Positions 1 to 7,859 of a DNA stretch of 64,000 bases are shown here, piece after piece. The translations under genes and the position numbers were made by a program. The DNA is from Pseudoroseomonas cervicalis (GTDB taxonomy: Bacteria; Pseudomonadota; Alphaproteobacteria; Acetobacterales; Acetobacteraceae), in assembly GCF_030818485.1 (NCBI RefSeq), contig NZ_JAUTAJ010000004.1, positions 3,133,501-3,197,500 on the forward strand. Direction: 5' to 3'. The notes beneath the pieces are model-generated. The model was not told the DNA's origin. It saw only the letters and a list, made by a program, of their open reading frames with translations, and did no database searches. Every line of letters begins with the position of its first letter. The first letter of the stretch is position 1.

Positions 1-172
1 GGCTCCGGCGCCCCTCCCTGCGCCGCCGCGCCGGCCGTACCATCCATTCCCAAATCCCGTCGATCCATCCCGGCAACCCTGTGCGGGCGCCCTGCTTCGT
101 GCCAGGGAGATGAGGGCGCGGGCCGGCCTGTTCAACACTGGCGCCGGCCTTGAGCCCCTGGGGAGATGCCGC

Positions 173-814
173 ATGCAGCCTGTCGACCTGGCGCTGTGCC
201 TGGCCGTCGATGTCTCGGCCAGCGTCGATTACGACGAGTTCGGCCTGATGGTGGGCGGGCTGGCCAATGCCTTCCGGCAGGAGGACATCATCGCCGCCTG
301 CGGCGCCGGGCCGCGCGGCGCGGTGGCGGTGGCGCTGCTGTTCTGGTCCTCGGGCCAGGAGCTGGCGGTGCCCTGGATGCGGATCTCCGACGCCGCCGGC
401 GCCGCGGCGCTGGCCGAGGCGATCGACAACGCCCCCCGCCTGCCGGCGCCGGGGGCCACCGCGCTCGGGCCCGGCATGGCGGCGGGGCTGGCCCTGCTGG
501 CGCGCTGCCCGGCGCAAGCCACGCGCCTGGCGCTCGATGTCTCGGGCGACGGCGCGCACAATCAGGGGCGGCCGCCCGGCCCGGTGCGCGATATCGGGGT
601 GGCCGCCGGGGTCACCATCAACGGGCTCGCCGTGCTGAACGAGGAGCCGGACCTGCTGGCGCATTACGAGGCGGAGGTGATCGGCGGGCCAGGGGCCTTC
701 GCCCTCTCCTGCGCCGATTACGCCGATTTCGCCGAGGCCATCCGGCGGAAGTTGCGCCGCGAGATCGGCGGCGCGCTGCTTGTTGCGGAGCAGCAAAGCG
801 CCTTCTTTTTCTGA
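173..814 (+). CDS. DUF1194 (VWA-like) domain protein
   Basis: A 213-residue protein matching the DUF1194 family, which has a von Willebrand factor A-like fold. The N-terminus reads VDLALCLAVDVSASVDYDEF, with a D-x-S-x-S metal-ion site (MIDAS-like), and a second family motif, LDVSGDGAHN, lies mid-protein. I chose ATG 173 because GGGAG lies just upstream and the family core begins straight after it; an in-frame ATG at 110 would add 21 residues unlike the family. Members usually carry a signal peptide before this core and here none is visible, so the protein is either cytoplasmic or N-terminally shortened. The stop codon sits in the loop of a palindrome, so the last residues (SAFFF) are encoded by it. 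Function unknown. Confidence 0.75.
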   Translation: MQPVDLALCLAVDVSASVDYDEFGLMVGGLANAFRQEDIIAACGAGPRGAVAVALLFWSSGQELAVPWMRISDAAGAAALAEAIDNAPRLPAPGATALGPGMAAGLALLARCPAQATRLALDVSGDGAHNQGRPPGPVRDIGVAAGVTINGLAVLNEEPDLLAHYEAEVIGGPGAFALSCADYADFAEAIRRKLRREIGGALLVAEQQSAFFF

Positions 815-825
815 AGAAAAAGAAG
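802..825. terminator. A/T-rich palindrome overlapping a stop codon
   Basis: CTTCTTTTTC pairs with GAAAAAGAAG around a TGAA loop, and the TGA in the loop is the stop codon of the DUF1194 gene. It is followed by an A-rich stretch rather than T residues. It may act as a terminator read from either strand; this is inferred from structure only. Confidence 0.45.
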
Positions 826-975
826 CAAAAAGACTTTATCGGCTGGGCGCGGGCCTGCGCGGGCTTTCTTTTGGCGCGGCGGCGGTGCAGCCTTGGGGGG
901 CTGTTTGTGCAGAGGCGCGGGTGCGGCCCGCCGGCTTCCGGATGGCGCTTCCCCTGTCTTCCTCAGGACCCGAAC

Positions 976-2094
976 ATGCTGCTGCTCATTCCCGGCCCCG
1001 TGCAGACCCGCCCCGAAGTGCGGGCGGCGATGGCCGTGGACATCGCCCCCTGGGACCGTGACTTCGCCCCCGAATACATCGCCATCCGCGAGAAGGTGCG
1101 CGACATCGCCGGCGGCGTGGCCGGCCGGCATGTCTGCCTGCCGCTGCAGGGGGCGGGGCATTTCATCACCGAGGCGGCGATCCGCACCTTCGTGCCCGCC
1201 TCCACCGGCAAGCTGCTGATCGTGCGCAACGGCGCCTATGCCGAGCGCATGGCGCGGCTGGCGCGCGAGGCCGGGCGCCAGGTGGTGGAGCTGCCCGCGC
1301 CCGACACCGGCGGCGTGGCGCCGGCGGCGGTGGCGGCGGCGCTCGCCGCCGACCCCGCCATCACCCATCTCGGCATCATCTATTCCGAGACCGGCAGCGG
1401 GCTGGTCAATGACGTGCCGGCGCTGGGCGCCGTGGTGCGCGCGGCCGGGCGGCGGATGATCGTCGACGCCGTCTCGGCCTTCGGCGCGCTGCCCTTCGAC
1501 CTCTCGGCCCAGCCGGAGGTGGATGCCGTCGTCTTCACCTCGAACAAATGCATCGAGGGGCTGCCCGGCATCGGCTTCGCCGTCTGCCCGATCGACCGGG
1601 TGGAGGCCAGCCGCGGCCAGGCCGGCTCCTGGTCCTTCGACCTGGCCGATGTCTACGACACGGCGCAGCGCGCCGGCTGGGGCAGCTTCCGCTTCACCCC
1701 GCCGGTGCAGGCGCTGCACGCCTTCGGTGTCGCGCTCGACATCTTCATCGCCGAGGGCGGGCAGAAGGCGCGCCTCGCCCGCTACCGCGAGAATTGCCGC
1801 ATCCTGTATGAGGGCGCCCAGGCGCTGGGGCTGCGCCCCTATCTGTCCTGGGAGAATCAGGGCCCGATCATCGCGCTGTTCCACCAGCCGCGGCAGGAGG
1901 GCTTCACCCTGCAGGGCTTCGTCGACGCGCTGAAGCGGCGCGGCGTGCTGATCAGCAATTTCTACAACACCGAGGCGCCGACCATGCGCATCGGCTGCAT
2001 CGGCCATGTCGGGCCGGACGAGATGCGCTTCGCCCTCGGCGCCATGCGCGGCGCGCTGGAGGAGCTGGGCGTGCGCCGCCGCGACGCGGCCTGA
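976..2094 (+). CDS. phnW: 2-aminoethylphosphonate--pyruvate aminotransferase-like protein
   Basis: A 372-residue fold-type I PLP aminotransferase. Several positions match PhnW: the start LLLIPGPVQTRPEV, a W-D-x-D segment near residue 26, LQGAGHF, SETGSG, and the PLP lysine K191 in TSNKCIEGLPGIGF. PhnW moves the amino group of 2-aminoethylphosphonate to pyruvate, giving phosphonoacetaldehyde and alanine. No phnX, phnA or phosphonate transporter is adjacent, so the substrate is an inference; related alanine-glyoxylate or serine-glyoxylate aminotransferases are the alternatives. ATG 976 was chosen because the conserved family start follows at once. The gene stands alone, convergent with the minus-strand gene behind it. 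Confidence 0.75.
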   Translation: MLLLIPGPVQTRPEVRAAMAVDIAPWDRDFAPEYIAIREKVRDIAGGVAGRHVCLPLQGAGHFITEAAIRTFVPASTGKLLIVRNGAYAERMARLAREAGRQVVELPAPDTGGVAPAAVAAALAADPAITHLGIIYSETGSGLVNDVPALGAVVRAAGRRMIVDAVSAFGALPFDLSAQPEVDAVVFTSNKCIEGLPGIGFAVCPIDRVEASRGQAGSWSFDLADVYDTAQRAGWGSFRFTPPVQALHAFGVALDIFIAEGGQKARLARYRENCRILYEGAQALGLRPYLSWENQGPIIALFHQPRQEGFTLQGFVDALKRRGVLISNFYNTEAPTMRIGCIGHVGPDEMRFALGAMRGALEELGVRRRDAA

Positions 2095-2113
2095 GGCGGC
2101 GGGGGCGGGCCGT

Positions 2114-2494
2114 TCAGCCGGCCCGCCCCGGCCAGAGCCAGCAGAGCAGCGCCGCCGCCGCGGCCAGCCACAGTGCGATGATGGCGGCCGCCCCGGCGCG
2201 GCTGACCGGCCGGCCCCCGGCCGCCAGGGCGGCCGCGCGGTGTTCCTGCATCAGCGCCGGCGGCACCAGCCGGATCACCAGCAGGATCGCCAGCGGCAGC
2301 AGGATGGCCTCGTCCAGATAGCCCAGCACCGGGATGAAATCGGGGATCAGGTCGATCGGCGACAGCGCATAGGCGGCAATCGCCAGGGCCAGGGCGCGCG
2401 CATACCAGGGCGTGCGCGGATCGCGCGCCGCCAGGTACAGCGCGTGCACATCGCGCCGGATCGCCCGCGCCCAGTCCCGGATCCGGCGCCACAT
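2114..2494 (-). CDS. YkvA/DUF1232 family membrane protein
   Basis: A 126-residue protein with the DUF1232 hallmark YALSPIDLIPDFIPVLGYLD around residues 42-61, followed by a hydrophobic stretch (LLPLAILLVIRLVP) and a second hydrophobic segment near the C-terminus. The family occurs widely in bacteria and has no firm biochemical role. The gene starts 11 bases after the upstream haloacid dehalogenase gene on the same strand, so the two are probably co-transcribed. Confidence 0.8.
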   Translation of the reverse strand: MWRRIRDWARAIRRDVHALYLAARDPRTPWYARALALAIAAYALSPIDLIPDFIPVLGYLDEAILLPLAILLVIRLVPPALMQEHRAAALAAGGRPVSRAGAAAIIALWLAAAAALLCWLWPGRAG

Positions 2495-2505
2495 CGGGCT
2501 GGCCC

Positions 2506-3225
2506 CTACAGGCCGAGCTGCGCGGCCAGGTCCTCCATGTCGCGCGCCACCACATCCCAATCCTGCTCCGGCGCCAGGTCGGTGGTCTGGCCGGGCCCAT
2601 GCTCGGTCGGGCGGGGGATGAAGGCGGTGCGCAGCCCGCAGCGCCGCGCCGCCGCCAGATCGCCATTGTGCGCGGCGACCAGCATCACCTGCTCCGGGCG
2701 CAGCGCCAGCACCTCGGCGGTGCGCAGATAGGCTTCCGGCGTCGGTTTGTAGGCCTGCGCCACCTCGGCGCCCAGGATCGCGTCCCAGGGCAGGCCGGCG
2801 CGCCTGGCCATGTCCAGCATCAGCCGGATATTGCCGTTGGAGAGCGGCGCGATGATGTAGCGCGCCTTCAGCCGGGTGAGGCCGGCGACCGAATCCGGCC
2901 AGGGGTCCAGCCGGTGCCAGGCCAGGTTCAGCTCTTCCAGCTCCGCCTCCGGCACGCGGGCCGGGTCGATGCCATAGCCGGGCAGGATCTGCTCCAGGTT
3001 TTCCCGGTGCAGCACGTCGAGCCGGGTGAAGGGGCGGCGGCCGCTGCGCACCTCCTCCATCGCCGGCGAGTAGCGGCGGCGCCAGGAATCGGCGAAGCCG
3101 GCCGGGTTGGCGCCGGCGGCGCCGTGCCGGGCCAGGAAGGGCGCCGCCTCCCGCGCCACGCCCTGGCGCCAATCCACCACCGTGCCGAACACGTCGAACA
3201 CCAGCGCCTGCACATCCTGAACCAT
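2506..3225 (-). CDS. Haloacid dehalogenase, type II
   Basis: A 239-residue HAD-superfamily hydrolase of the L-2-haloacid dehalogenase class. The nucleophile D11 lies in VFDVFGTVVDWR, the second motif is SNGN, the lysine is in AYKPTPEAY, and the acidic motif IV region reads VAAHNGDLAAA. These are the type II positions (S-N-G and A-H-x-x-D). The family hydrolyses the carbon-halogen bond of 2-haloalkanoic acids to 2-hydroxyacids, but many members are uncharacterised phosphatase-like enzymes. Length is typical. It begins 26 bases downstream of the ClC gene's stop and precedes the YkvA gene. Confidence 0.8.
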   Translation of the reverse strand: MVQDVQALVFDVFGTVVDWRQGVAREAAPFLARHGAAGANPAGFADSWRRRYSPAMEEVRSGRRPFTRLDVLHRENLEQILPGYGIDPARVPEAELEELNLAWHRLDPWPDSVAGLTRLKARYIIAPLSNGNIRLMLDMARRAGLPWDAILGAEVAQAYKPTPEAYLRTAEVLALRPEQVMLVAAHNGDLAAARRCGLRTAFIPRPTEHGPGQTTDLAPEQDWDVVARDMEDLAAQLGL

Positions 3226-3251
3226 GGCGTTCCGCCTTTCCCCCGTGATTG

Positions 3252-5012
3252 TCAGGCCATTCCGAGCTCGTCCTGGCGGCGCTTGTCCAGCTCCTCGCTG
3301 TAGCGGCGCAGCAGGTAGGAGGCCTTGAGCAGGCCGATGACGCAGGAAGTGTCCTTCTGGTCCACCACCGCCAGCGCCTCGGCATCCGTCGCGTCGAACA
3401 GCGCCATGGCCTGCTTGGCGTTCTGCGCCGGCAGCAGCACCTGGTCGGTCAGGTGCAGCAGGCCGGCGATGGTCGCGCCCTCCTCCTGCTCCGGCGCATG
3501 CGCCTCGGCCACCAGGATCATGCCGGCATAGCGCCCGGCCTCGTCGAGGGCGACGACATGGGTGGTCGCACCCAGCGGGAAGTCGCGGCGGAAGGCGCCG
3601 ATGCGCGTATCCTGCCGCACCGTGCGCACATCGCGCCGCATCAGCTTGCCCACCGTCAGGTCGCGCAGCCAGCCGACATCATGCGCGCTGCGGATCGCCT
3701 CGCCGCGCAGGTGGAAGCGCCAGGTGGCGAAGGAATAGCCGAACAGCCGCCGCACCGCGGTGGCCGAGACGATCACCGCCATCACCACCACCCCGGCGAT
3801 GGCGAAGCTGCCCGTGGTCTCCAGCGCCAGGAAGGTCATGGCCAGCGGCGCGCCGATGACGGCGGCGCCGAAGGCGGTCATGCCGACAATGGCGCCGAGC
3901 AGCGGATCCACCGCGATGCCGAGCGCCAGCGCGCCGGAGGCCACCAGCTTGCCCAGCAGCGCGCCCAGCAGCAGCGAGGCGAAGAACAGCCCGCCGCGGA
4001 AGCCGGCGCCGATCGAGATGGCCGAGGCCAGCGCCTTCAGCAGCAGCAGCGTCACCAGCGGCAGCACCGGCCCCTCAACCACGAAGGCCAGGTGCAGCGC
4101 GCCATGCCCGGCCGAGAGCACCGCCGGCGTGACCAGCGCCAGCGCGCCCACCGCCAGCCCGCCCACCGCCGGGCGCAGCGTGCCCCAGGGGATGGCGCGG
4201 CGCAGCCCGGCCTCGGTCAGGGTGACGCCGCGCATCAGCGCGATGCCGGCCAGGCCGCAGGCCAGGCCGATCAGCAGCGACAGGCCGGTATCGTCCCAAT
4301 CCGGCGCGCCCAGCCCGGCCGCCAGCACCTGGGTGCCGCCGCCCAGCCATTCCGCCACCAGGCTGCCGGCCACGGCGGCGGCCAGCACGGGCGCCAGATA
4401 GGCGATGGCGTAGCTGCCGATCACCAGCTCGAAGGCGTAGAAGGCGCCGGTCAGCGGCGCGCTGAAGGCGGCGGCGATGGCGCCCGCCGCACCGCAGCCC
4501 ACCAGCACGCGCAGATCGCCGCGCCGCAGCCCGAAGCTGCGGCCGAGCCGCGAGGCGGCGCCGCCCCCGGCCTGGGTGTAGGCGGCCTCCAGCCCGACCG
4601 AGGCGCCGAAGCCGTTGGAGAGCAGGTTCTGCGCCCCCACCACCACCCCGTCCCACAGTGACATGCGGCCGCCATGCAGGGCATTGGCCTCGATCGGGTC
4701 GACCGGCTGGCGCGGCCGCCAGCGCGCCAGCGCCAGGCCGAGCAGCCCGAGCAGCAGCCCGCCGGTCGCCGGGGCCAGCAGCAGCACCAGCGGCTCCGGG
4801 TCGCGCAGCACCGAGAGGCCGTGCTGGCTGTCGGGGCCGAAGACCAGCCAGTGCACCCCGCGCGCGGCGCCGCCGAGCGCGGCGGCCAGCAGCCCGCTCA
4901 GCAGCCCGGCCAGGGTGCCGAGCAGCAGGATGCCGAGCTCGCTCTGCCGCACCGCGTCGCGCAGCGAGCCGCCGGCGGTGCGGCGCTGCAGCCAGCGGCG
5001 CAGCGCGATCAC
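3252..5012 (-). CDS. ClC-type chloride channel/antiporter with C-terminal CBS region
   Basis: A 586-residue membrane protein. The ClC core has many hydrophobic helices over roughly residues 20-430. The usual GREGP filter motif is represented by GASVGLEAAY, which keeps the gating glutamate but not the arginine, and the later motif is FRGGLFFASLLLGALLG. The last 150 residues carry two CBS-like segments (VGKLMRRDVRTVRQDTRI; TDQVLLPAQNAKQAMALF). Such proteins move chloride or fluoride, often in exchange for protons. I chose GTG 5012: it overlaps the TGA of the upstream pseudouridine synthase as GTGA, which suggests translational coupling, and the first hydrophobic helix follows shortly. A longer reading would extend into that neighbour. 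Confidence 0.85.
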   Translation of the reverse strand: MIALRRWLQRRTAGGSLRDAVRQSELGILLLGTLAGLLSGLLAAALGGAARGVHWLVFGPDSQHGLSVLRDPEPLVLLLAPATGGLLLGLLGLALARWRPRQPVDPIEANALHGGRMSLWDGVVVGAQNLLSNGFGASVGLEAAYTQAGGGAASRLGRSFGLRRGDLRVLVGCGAAGAIAAAFSAPLTGAFYAFELVIGSYAIAYLAPVLAAAVAGSLVAEWLGGGTQVLAAGLGAPDWDDTGLSLLIGLACGLAGIALMRGVTLTEAGLRRAIPWGTLRPAVGGLAVGALALVTPAVLSAGHGALHLAFVVEGPVLPLVTLLLLKALASAISIGAGFRGGLFFASLLLGALLGKLVASGALALGIAVDPLLGAIVGMTAFGAAVIGAPLAMTFLALETTGSFAIAGVVVMAVIVSATAVRRLFGYSFATWRFHLRGEAIRSAHDVGWLRDLTVGKLMRRDVRTVRQDTRIGAFRRDFPLGATTHVVALDEAGRYAGMILVAEAHAPEQEEGATIAGLLHLTDQVLLPAQNAKQAMALFDATDAEALAVVDQKDTSCVIGLLKASYLLRRYSEELDKRRQDELGMA

Positions 5013-5719
5013 GCCGCCTCGCTCCAGCCGCAGGCGGCGAAGGCCTCGCGCAGCGCGGCGGGTACCGGGGCGGTGGCGGAAAGCGGCGGGTCCAGCGGCA
5101 GCTCGATGGCGCGGGCCAGCAGGTGCAGCCCGCCCGGCGCCTTGGTGCCGTAGAAGGGGTCGCCCAGGATCGGCCAGCCCTGGGATGCGCAATGGACGCG
5201 CAGCTGGTGGGTGCGCCCGGTCTCCGGCCGCAGCTCCAGCCAGGCGAGGCCGGGGCCACGGCCGCGCACCCGCCAGCGGGTCAGGGCGGGCTGGCCCTCG
5301 GCATGCGCCTCCATCCGCCAGCCGGCGGCGGCGCTGCTGGTCTTGCGGAGCGGCAGGTCGATGCGGCCGGATTGCGCCGCCGGCCCGCCCCGCACCACGG
5401 CCCAGTAGGTCTTGCGGGCTTTCCCGGTGGCGAAGAGCTGGCCGAGCGCGGCCAGCGCCGGCTTGGTGCGGCCGAGCACCAGGCAGCCGGCGGTGTCGGT
5501 GTCCAGGCGATGCGCGGGTTGTGGCAGATGCCGCTTGCCCTGGGCCAGCGCCGGGAGGTGGTCCTCCAGGCTGGCGCCGCCGCGCGGGCCGCGATGCACG
5601 GGCAGGCCGGCGGGCTTGTCGATCACCAGCACCGCATCGGTCTGCAGCAGGATCCTGAGAGGGGCGCCGCCCCTCTCAGACTCTCCCCGCCAAGAACCTG
5701 AGGTTCTTGGATCTCCCAT
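5009..5719 (-). CDS. RluA-family pseudouridine synthase
   Basis: A 236-residue enzyme that isomerises uridine to pseudouridine in rRNA or tRNA. The catalytic aspartate is in HRLDTDTAG; other family segments are VLVIDKPAGLPVHRG, TYWAVVRG, RPETGRTHQLRVHCA and ILGDPFYG. Which RNA site it modifies cannot be told. ATG 5719 is the only usual start codon in frame before the conserved ILLQTDAVLVIDKPAG strand. It and the next 22 codons lie inside an intergenic repeat element, so the N-terminus comes from that repeat, or translation begins at a rare CTG. GGAG lies 8 bases before the ATG. It overlaps the ClC gene by 4 bases. Confidence 0.8.
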   Translation of the reverse strand: MGDPRTSGSWRGESERGGAPLRILLQTDAVLVIDKPAGLPVHRGPRGGASLEDHLPALAQGKRHLPQPAHRLDTDTAGCLVLGRTKPALAALGQLFATGKARKTYWAVVRGGPAAQSGRIDLPLRKTSSAAAGWRMEAHAEGQPALTRWRVRGRGPGLAWLELRPETGRTHQLRVHCASQGWPILGDPFYGTKAPGGLHLLARAIELPLDPPLSATAPVPAALREAFAACGWSEAA

Positions 5720-5766
5720 CAGAGGGTCTCCAACGGATGGCGGGGGTGCGGGGGCGGCGCCCCCGC
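5655..5766. repeat. Composite palindromic repeat element
   Basis: Three hairpins in a row: CTGAGAGGGGC / GCCCCTCTCAG (5655-5679), the 21-base CCAAGAACCT-G-AGGTTCTTGG (5690-5710), and a GC-rich stem within 5741-5766. The same modules recur at 10399-10530 and 31703-31750. The first two lie within the start of the pseudouridine synthase reading frame. Confidence 0.8.
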
Positions 5767-5774
5767 GTCGCTGC

Positions 5775-6644
5775 TCAGGCCGCCTTGGGCAGCAGCCGGC
5801 TGCTGCGCTCGGCCCAGTCGAAATAGAGCTGCCGGGCCTTCTGCGCGACCGGCCCGATCGGCAGCTCGCGGCCCTCGAAATTGGTGCAGTACTGCACCTT
5901 GCCGAAATTGCCGGTGGCGAAGATCTCATCCGCCTCGCGCAGCATGTCAGGGGTGATGACGCATTCCTTCGCCTCGATCCCCGCCTCGCGCAGCAGGCCG
6001 AGCACGCGGGAGCGGGTGATGCCGGCCAGGTAGGTGCCGTTGGCGATCGGCGTCATCACCACCCCGTCCTTGACCATCATCAGGTTGGAGGTGGCGAATT
6101 CGGCGACATTGTCCTCGAAATCCGACATCACGGCGTTGTCGTAGCCATGCTCGCGCGCCCAGCCGGCGGCGCGGGAGGAGTTCGGATAGAGGCAGGAGGC
6201 CTTGGCGTCGGTCGGCGCCATGTCGGCGGCCGGGCGGCGGAACGGCACCATGCAGGCCGAGAAGCCCTTGGAGACGTCCGGCATCGGCGAATCATAGATC
6301 GACAGGATGAACTCGGTGCTGTCGCCATCCGGCTGCGCGGCGCCGATGCCGCGGCGGACGAAGAACATCGGGCGGATATACAGCTCCGCATCCGGGCCCA
6401 TGCGGCGCACGCCCTCGCGGCACAGCTCCTCGATCGCCTGGGCCGACAGGGTCGGCTTCATGCCCATGGCATGGGCGCTGCGGATGACGCGCTGGCAGTG
6501 CAGGTCGAGATCCGGCACCAGGCCGCGAATGGCGCGCGCGCCGTCGAACAGGATCGAGCCGAGCCAGAAGGCGTGGTCCATCGGGCCGAGCACCTTCGGC
6601 TCCTCGGTCAGCCACTTGCCGTCGTGCCAGAAGACGCCCGCCAT
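5775..6644 (-). CDS. ilvE: Branched-chain amino acid aminotransferase (PLP fold type IV)
   Basis: A 289-residue class IV aminotransferase. The PLP lysine is K148 in TDAKASCLYPNSSRA; FDGARAIRG, YIRPMFFVRRG and FATSNLMMVKDGVV are characteristic segments. IlvE transfers amino groups between 2-oxoglutarate/glutamate and leucine, isoleucine or valine. D-amino acid aminotransferase and aminodeoxychorismate lyase share this fold, but the length and the N-terminal DHAFWLGSILFDGARAI favour IlvE. AAGGA lies 8 bases before ATG 6644. It stands alone, with a repeat element behind it. Confidence 0.85.
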   Translation of the reverse strand: MAGVFWHDGKWLTEEPKVLGPMDHAFWLGSILFDGARAIRGLVPDLDLHCQRVIRSAHAMGMKPTLSAQAIEELCREGVRRMGPDAELYIRPMFFVRRGIGAAQPDGDSTEFILSIYDSPMPDVSKGFSACMVPFRRPAADMAPTDAKASCLYPNSSRAAGWAREHGYDNAVMSDFEDNVAEFATSNLMMVKDGVVMTPIANGTYLAGITRSRVLGLLREAGIEAKECVITPDMLREADEIFATGNFGKVQYCTNFEGRELPIGPVAQKARQLYFDWAERSSRLLPKAA

Positions 6645-6764
6645 GGAACCAATCCTTCAGTGAAGCCAATGAGGGCAGGAAGACTGCCACGGCTCCACCG
6701 GCAGGTGAAGGGCAGGGCGGCGCTGGACTTGCCCCGGCAGCCATGCTGCAAGCGCGGCCCGCCC

Positions 6765-6800
6765 GGACCCCTTCCTGGACCCCTGCCCGGACCCGTGCCC
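6765..6800. repeat. Three 12-bp tandem repeats
   Basis: GGACCCCTTCCT, GGACCCCTGCCC and GGACCCGTGCCC lie head to tail, with a decayed fourth unit (GGATCTCC...). They end about 20 bases before the Ldh-family gene, just ahead of its ribosome binding site. Confidence 0.75.
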
Positions 6801-6822
6801 GGATCTCCGCAAGGATGCCGCC

Positions 6823-7827
6823 ATGCCCCGCCTGAGCCTGACCGAAGCCGAAACCCTGGCCGATGCCGCGCTGCGCGGGGCCGGTGCCAGCGCCCCGATG
6901 GCCGCGGCCACCGCCCGCGCCCTGGTGGAGGCGGAGGCGATCGGCCAGGCCGGCCATGGCCTGTCGCGCGTGCCGCAATATGCCGGCTTCCTGCGCGCCG
7001 GCCGCGCCGACGGGGCGGCCGCGCCGGTGCTGCGCGCCGCGCGCGGCGGCGCCGCGCTGGTCGATGCGCGGGACGGCCTGGCCTTCCCGGCGCTGGCGAT
7101 GGCCGAGCAGGAAGCCGCAAAGCGGGCGCGCGACTCGGGCGTTGCCTGGGTCGGCATCACCAATGGCCACCATGCCGGGGCGATGGGCCTGCCGGTGCGC
7201 CGCCTGGCCGGGCAGGGGCTGGTGGCGCTGGCCTTCAGCAATTCGCCCGCCGCCATGCCGGTGGCGGGCGGGCGGCGCCCGCTGCTGGGCACCAACCCGG
7301 TGGCCGCCGCCTTCCCGCGCCGCGCCGCGCCGCCGCTGGTGATCGATCTCGCCTTGTCGCAGGTGGCGCGCGGCCGCATCGCCCAGGCGGCCAAGGCCGG
7401 CCAGCCCATCCCCGAGGGCTGGGCGCTGGACGCCGAGGGCCGCCCCACCACCGACGCCGCCGCCGCCATGGAGGGCGCCATGCTGGCCATGGGCGGGCCC
7501 AAGGGCGCGCTGCTGGCCATGGTGGTGGAACTGCTCTGCGTCGCGCTGGCCGGCGCCGCCTTCGGCTTCGAGGCGGACAGCTTCTTCCAGGAGCAGGGCA
7601 ACCGCCCGCAGCTCGGCCAGGCGCTGCTGGCGATCGACCCCGGCGCCCTGGCCGGGCAGGCGATCTTTCTTGATCGCGTCGAGACATTGGTCACCACCAT
7701 GCTGCAGGATGAGGGGGTGCGCCTGCCTGGCGCCCGGCGCGACGCCCTGGCGGCCGATGCGGCGGCGACGGGCATCGAGGTGCCGGAGCCGCTGCTGCAG
7801 ACGCTGCGCCGCCTGGCCGGGGACTGA
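6823..7827 (+). CDS. Ldh-family oxidoreductase (malate/L-lactate/sulfolactate dehydrogenase type)
   Basis: A 334-residue NAD(P)-dependent dehydrogenase of the Ldh_2 family, which oxidises malate, L-lactate, sulfolactate, ureidoglycolate and similar 2-hydroxyacids. Family signatures are GHGLSRVPQYAGFL near residue 46, GITNGHHAGAMG near residue 112, GTNPVAAAFPR and a C-terminal Gly/Ala-rich MGGPKGALLAMVVELL. The substrate cannot be set from sequence. AAGGA lies 7 bases before ATG 6823. The next gene on this strand starts 32 bases after its stop. Confidence 0.8.
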   Translation: MPRLSLTEAETLADAALRGAGASAPMAAATARALVEAEAIGQAGHGLSRVPQYAGFLRAGRADGAAAPVLRAARGGAALVDARDGLAFPALAMAEQEAAKRARDSGVAWVGITNGHHAGAMGLPVRRLAGQGLVALAFSNSPAAMPVAGGRRPLLGTNPVAAAFPRRAAPPLVIDLALSQVARGRIAQAAKAGQPIPEGWALDAEGRPTTDAAAAMEGAMLAMGGPKGALLAMVVELLCVALAGAAFGFEADSFFQEQGNRPQLGQALLAIDPGALAGQAIFLDRVETLVTTMLQDEGVRLPGARRDALAADAAATGIEVPEPLLQTLRRLAGD

Positions 7828-7859
7828 GCCCGGCCGGCGCGGGCCGGGAGGGAGAGCAA

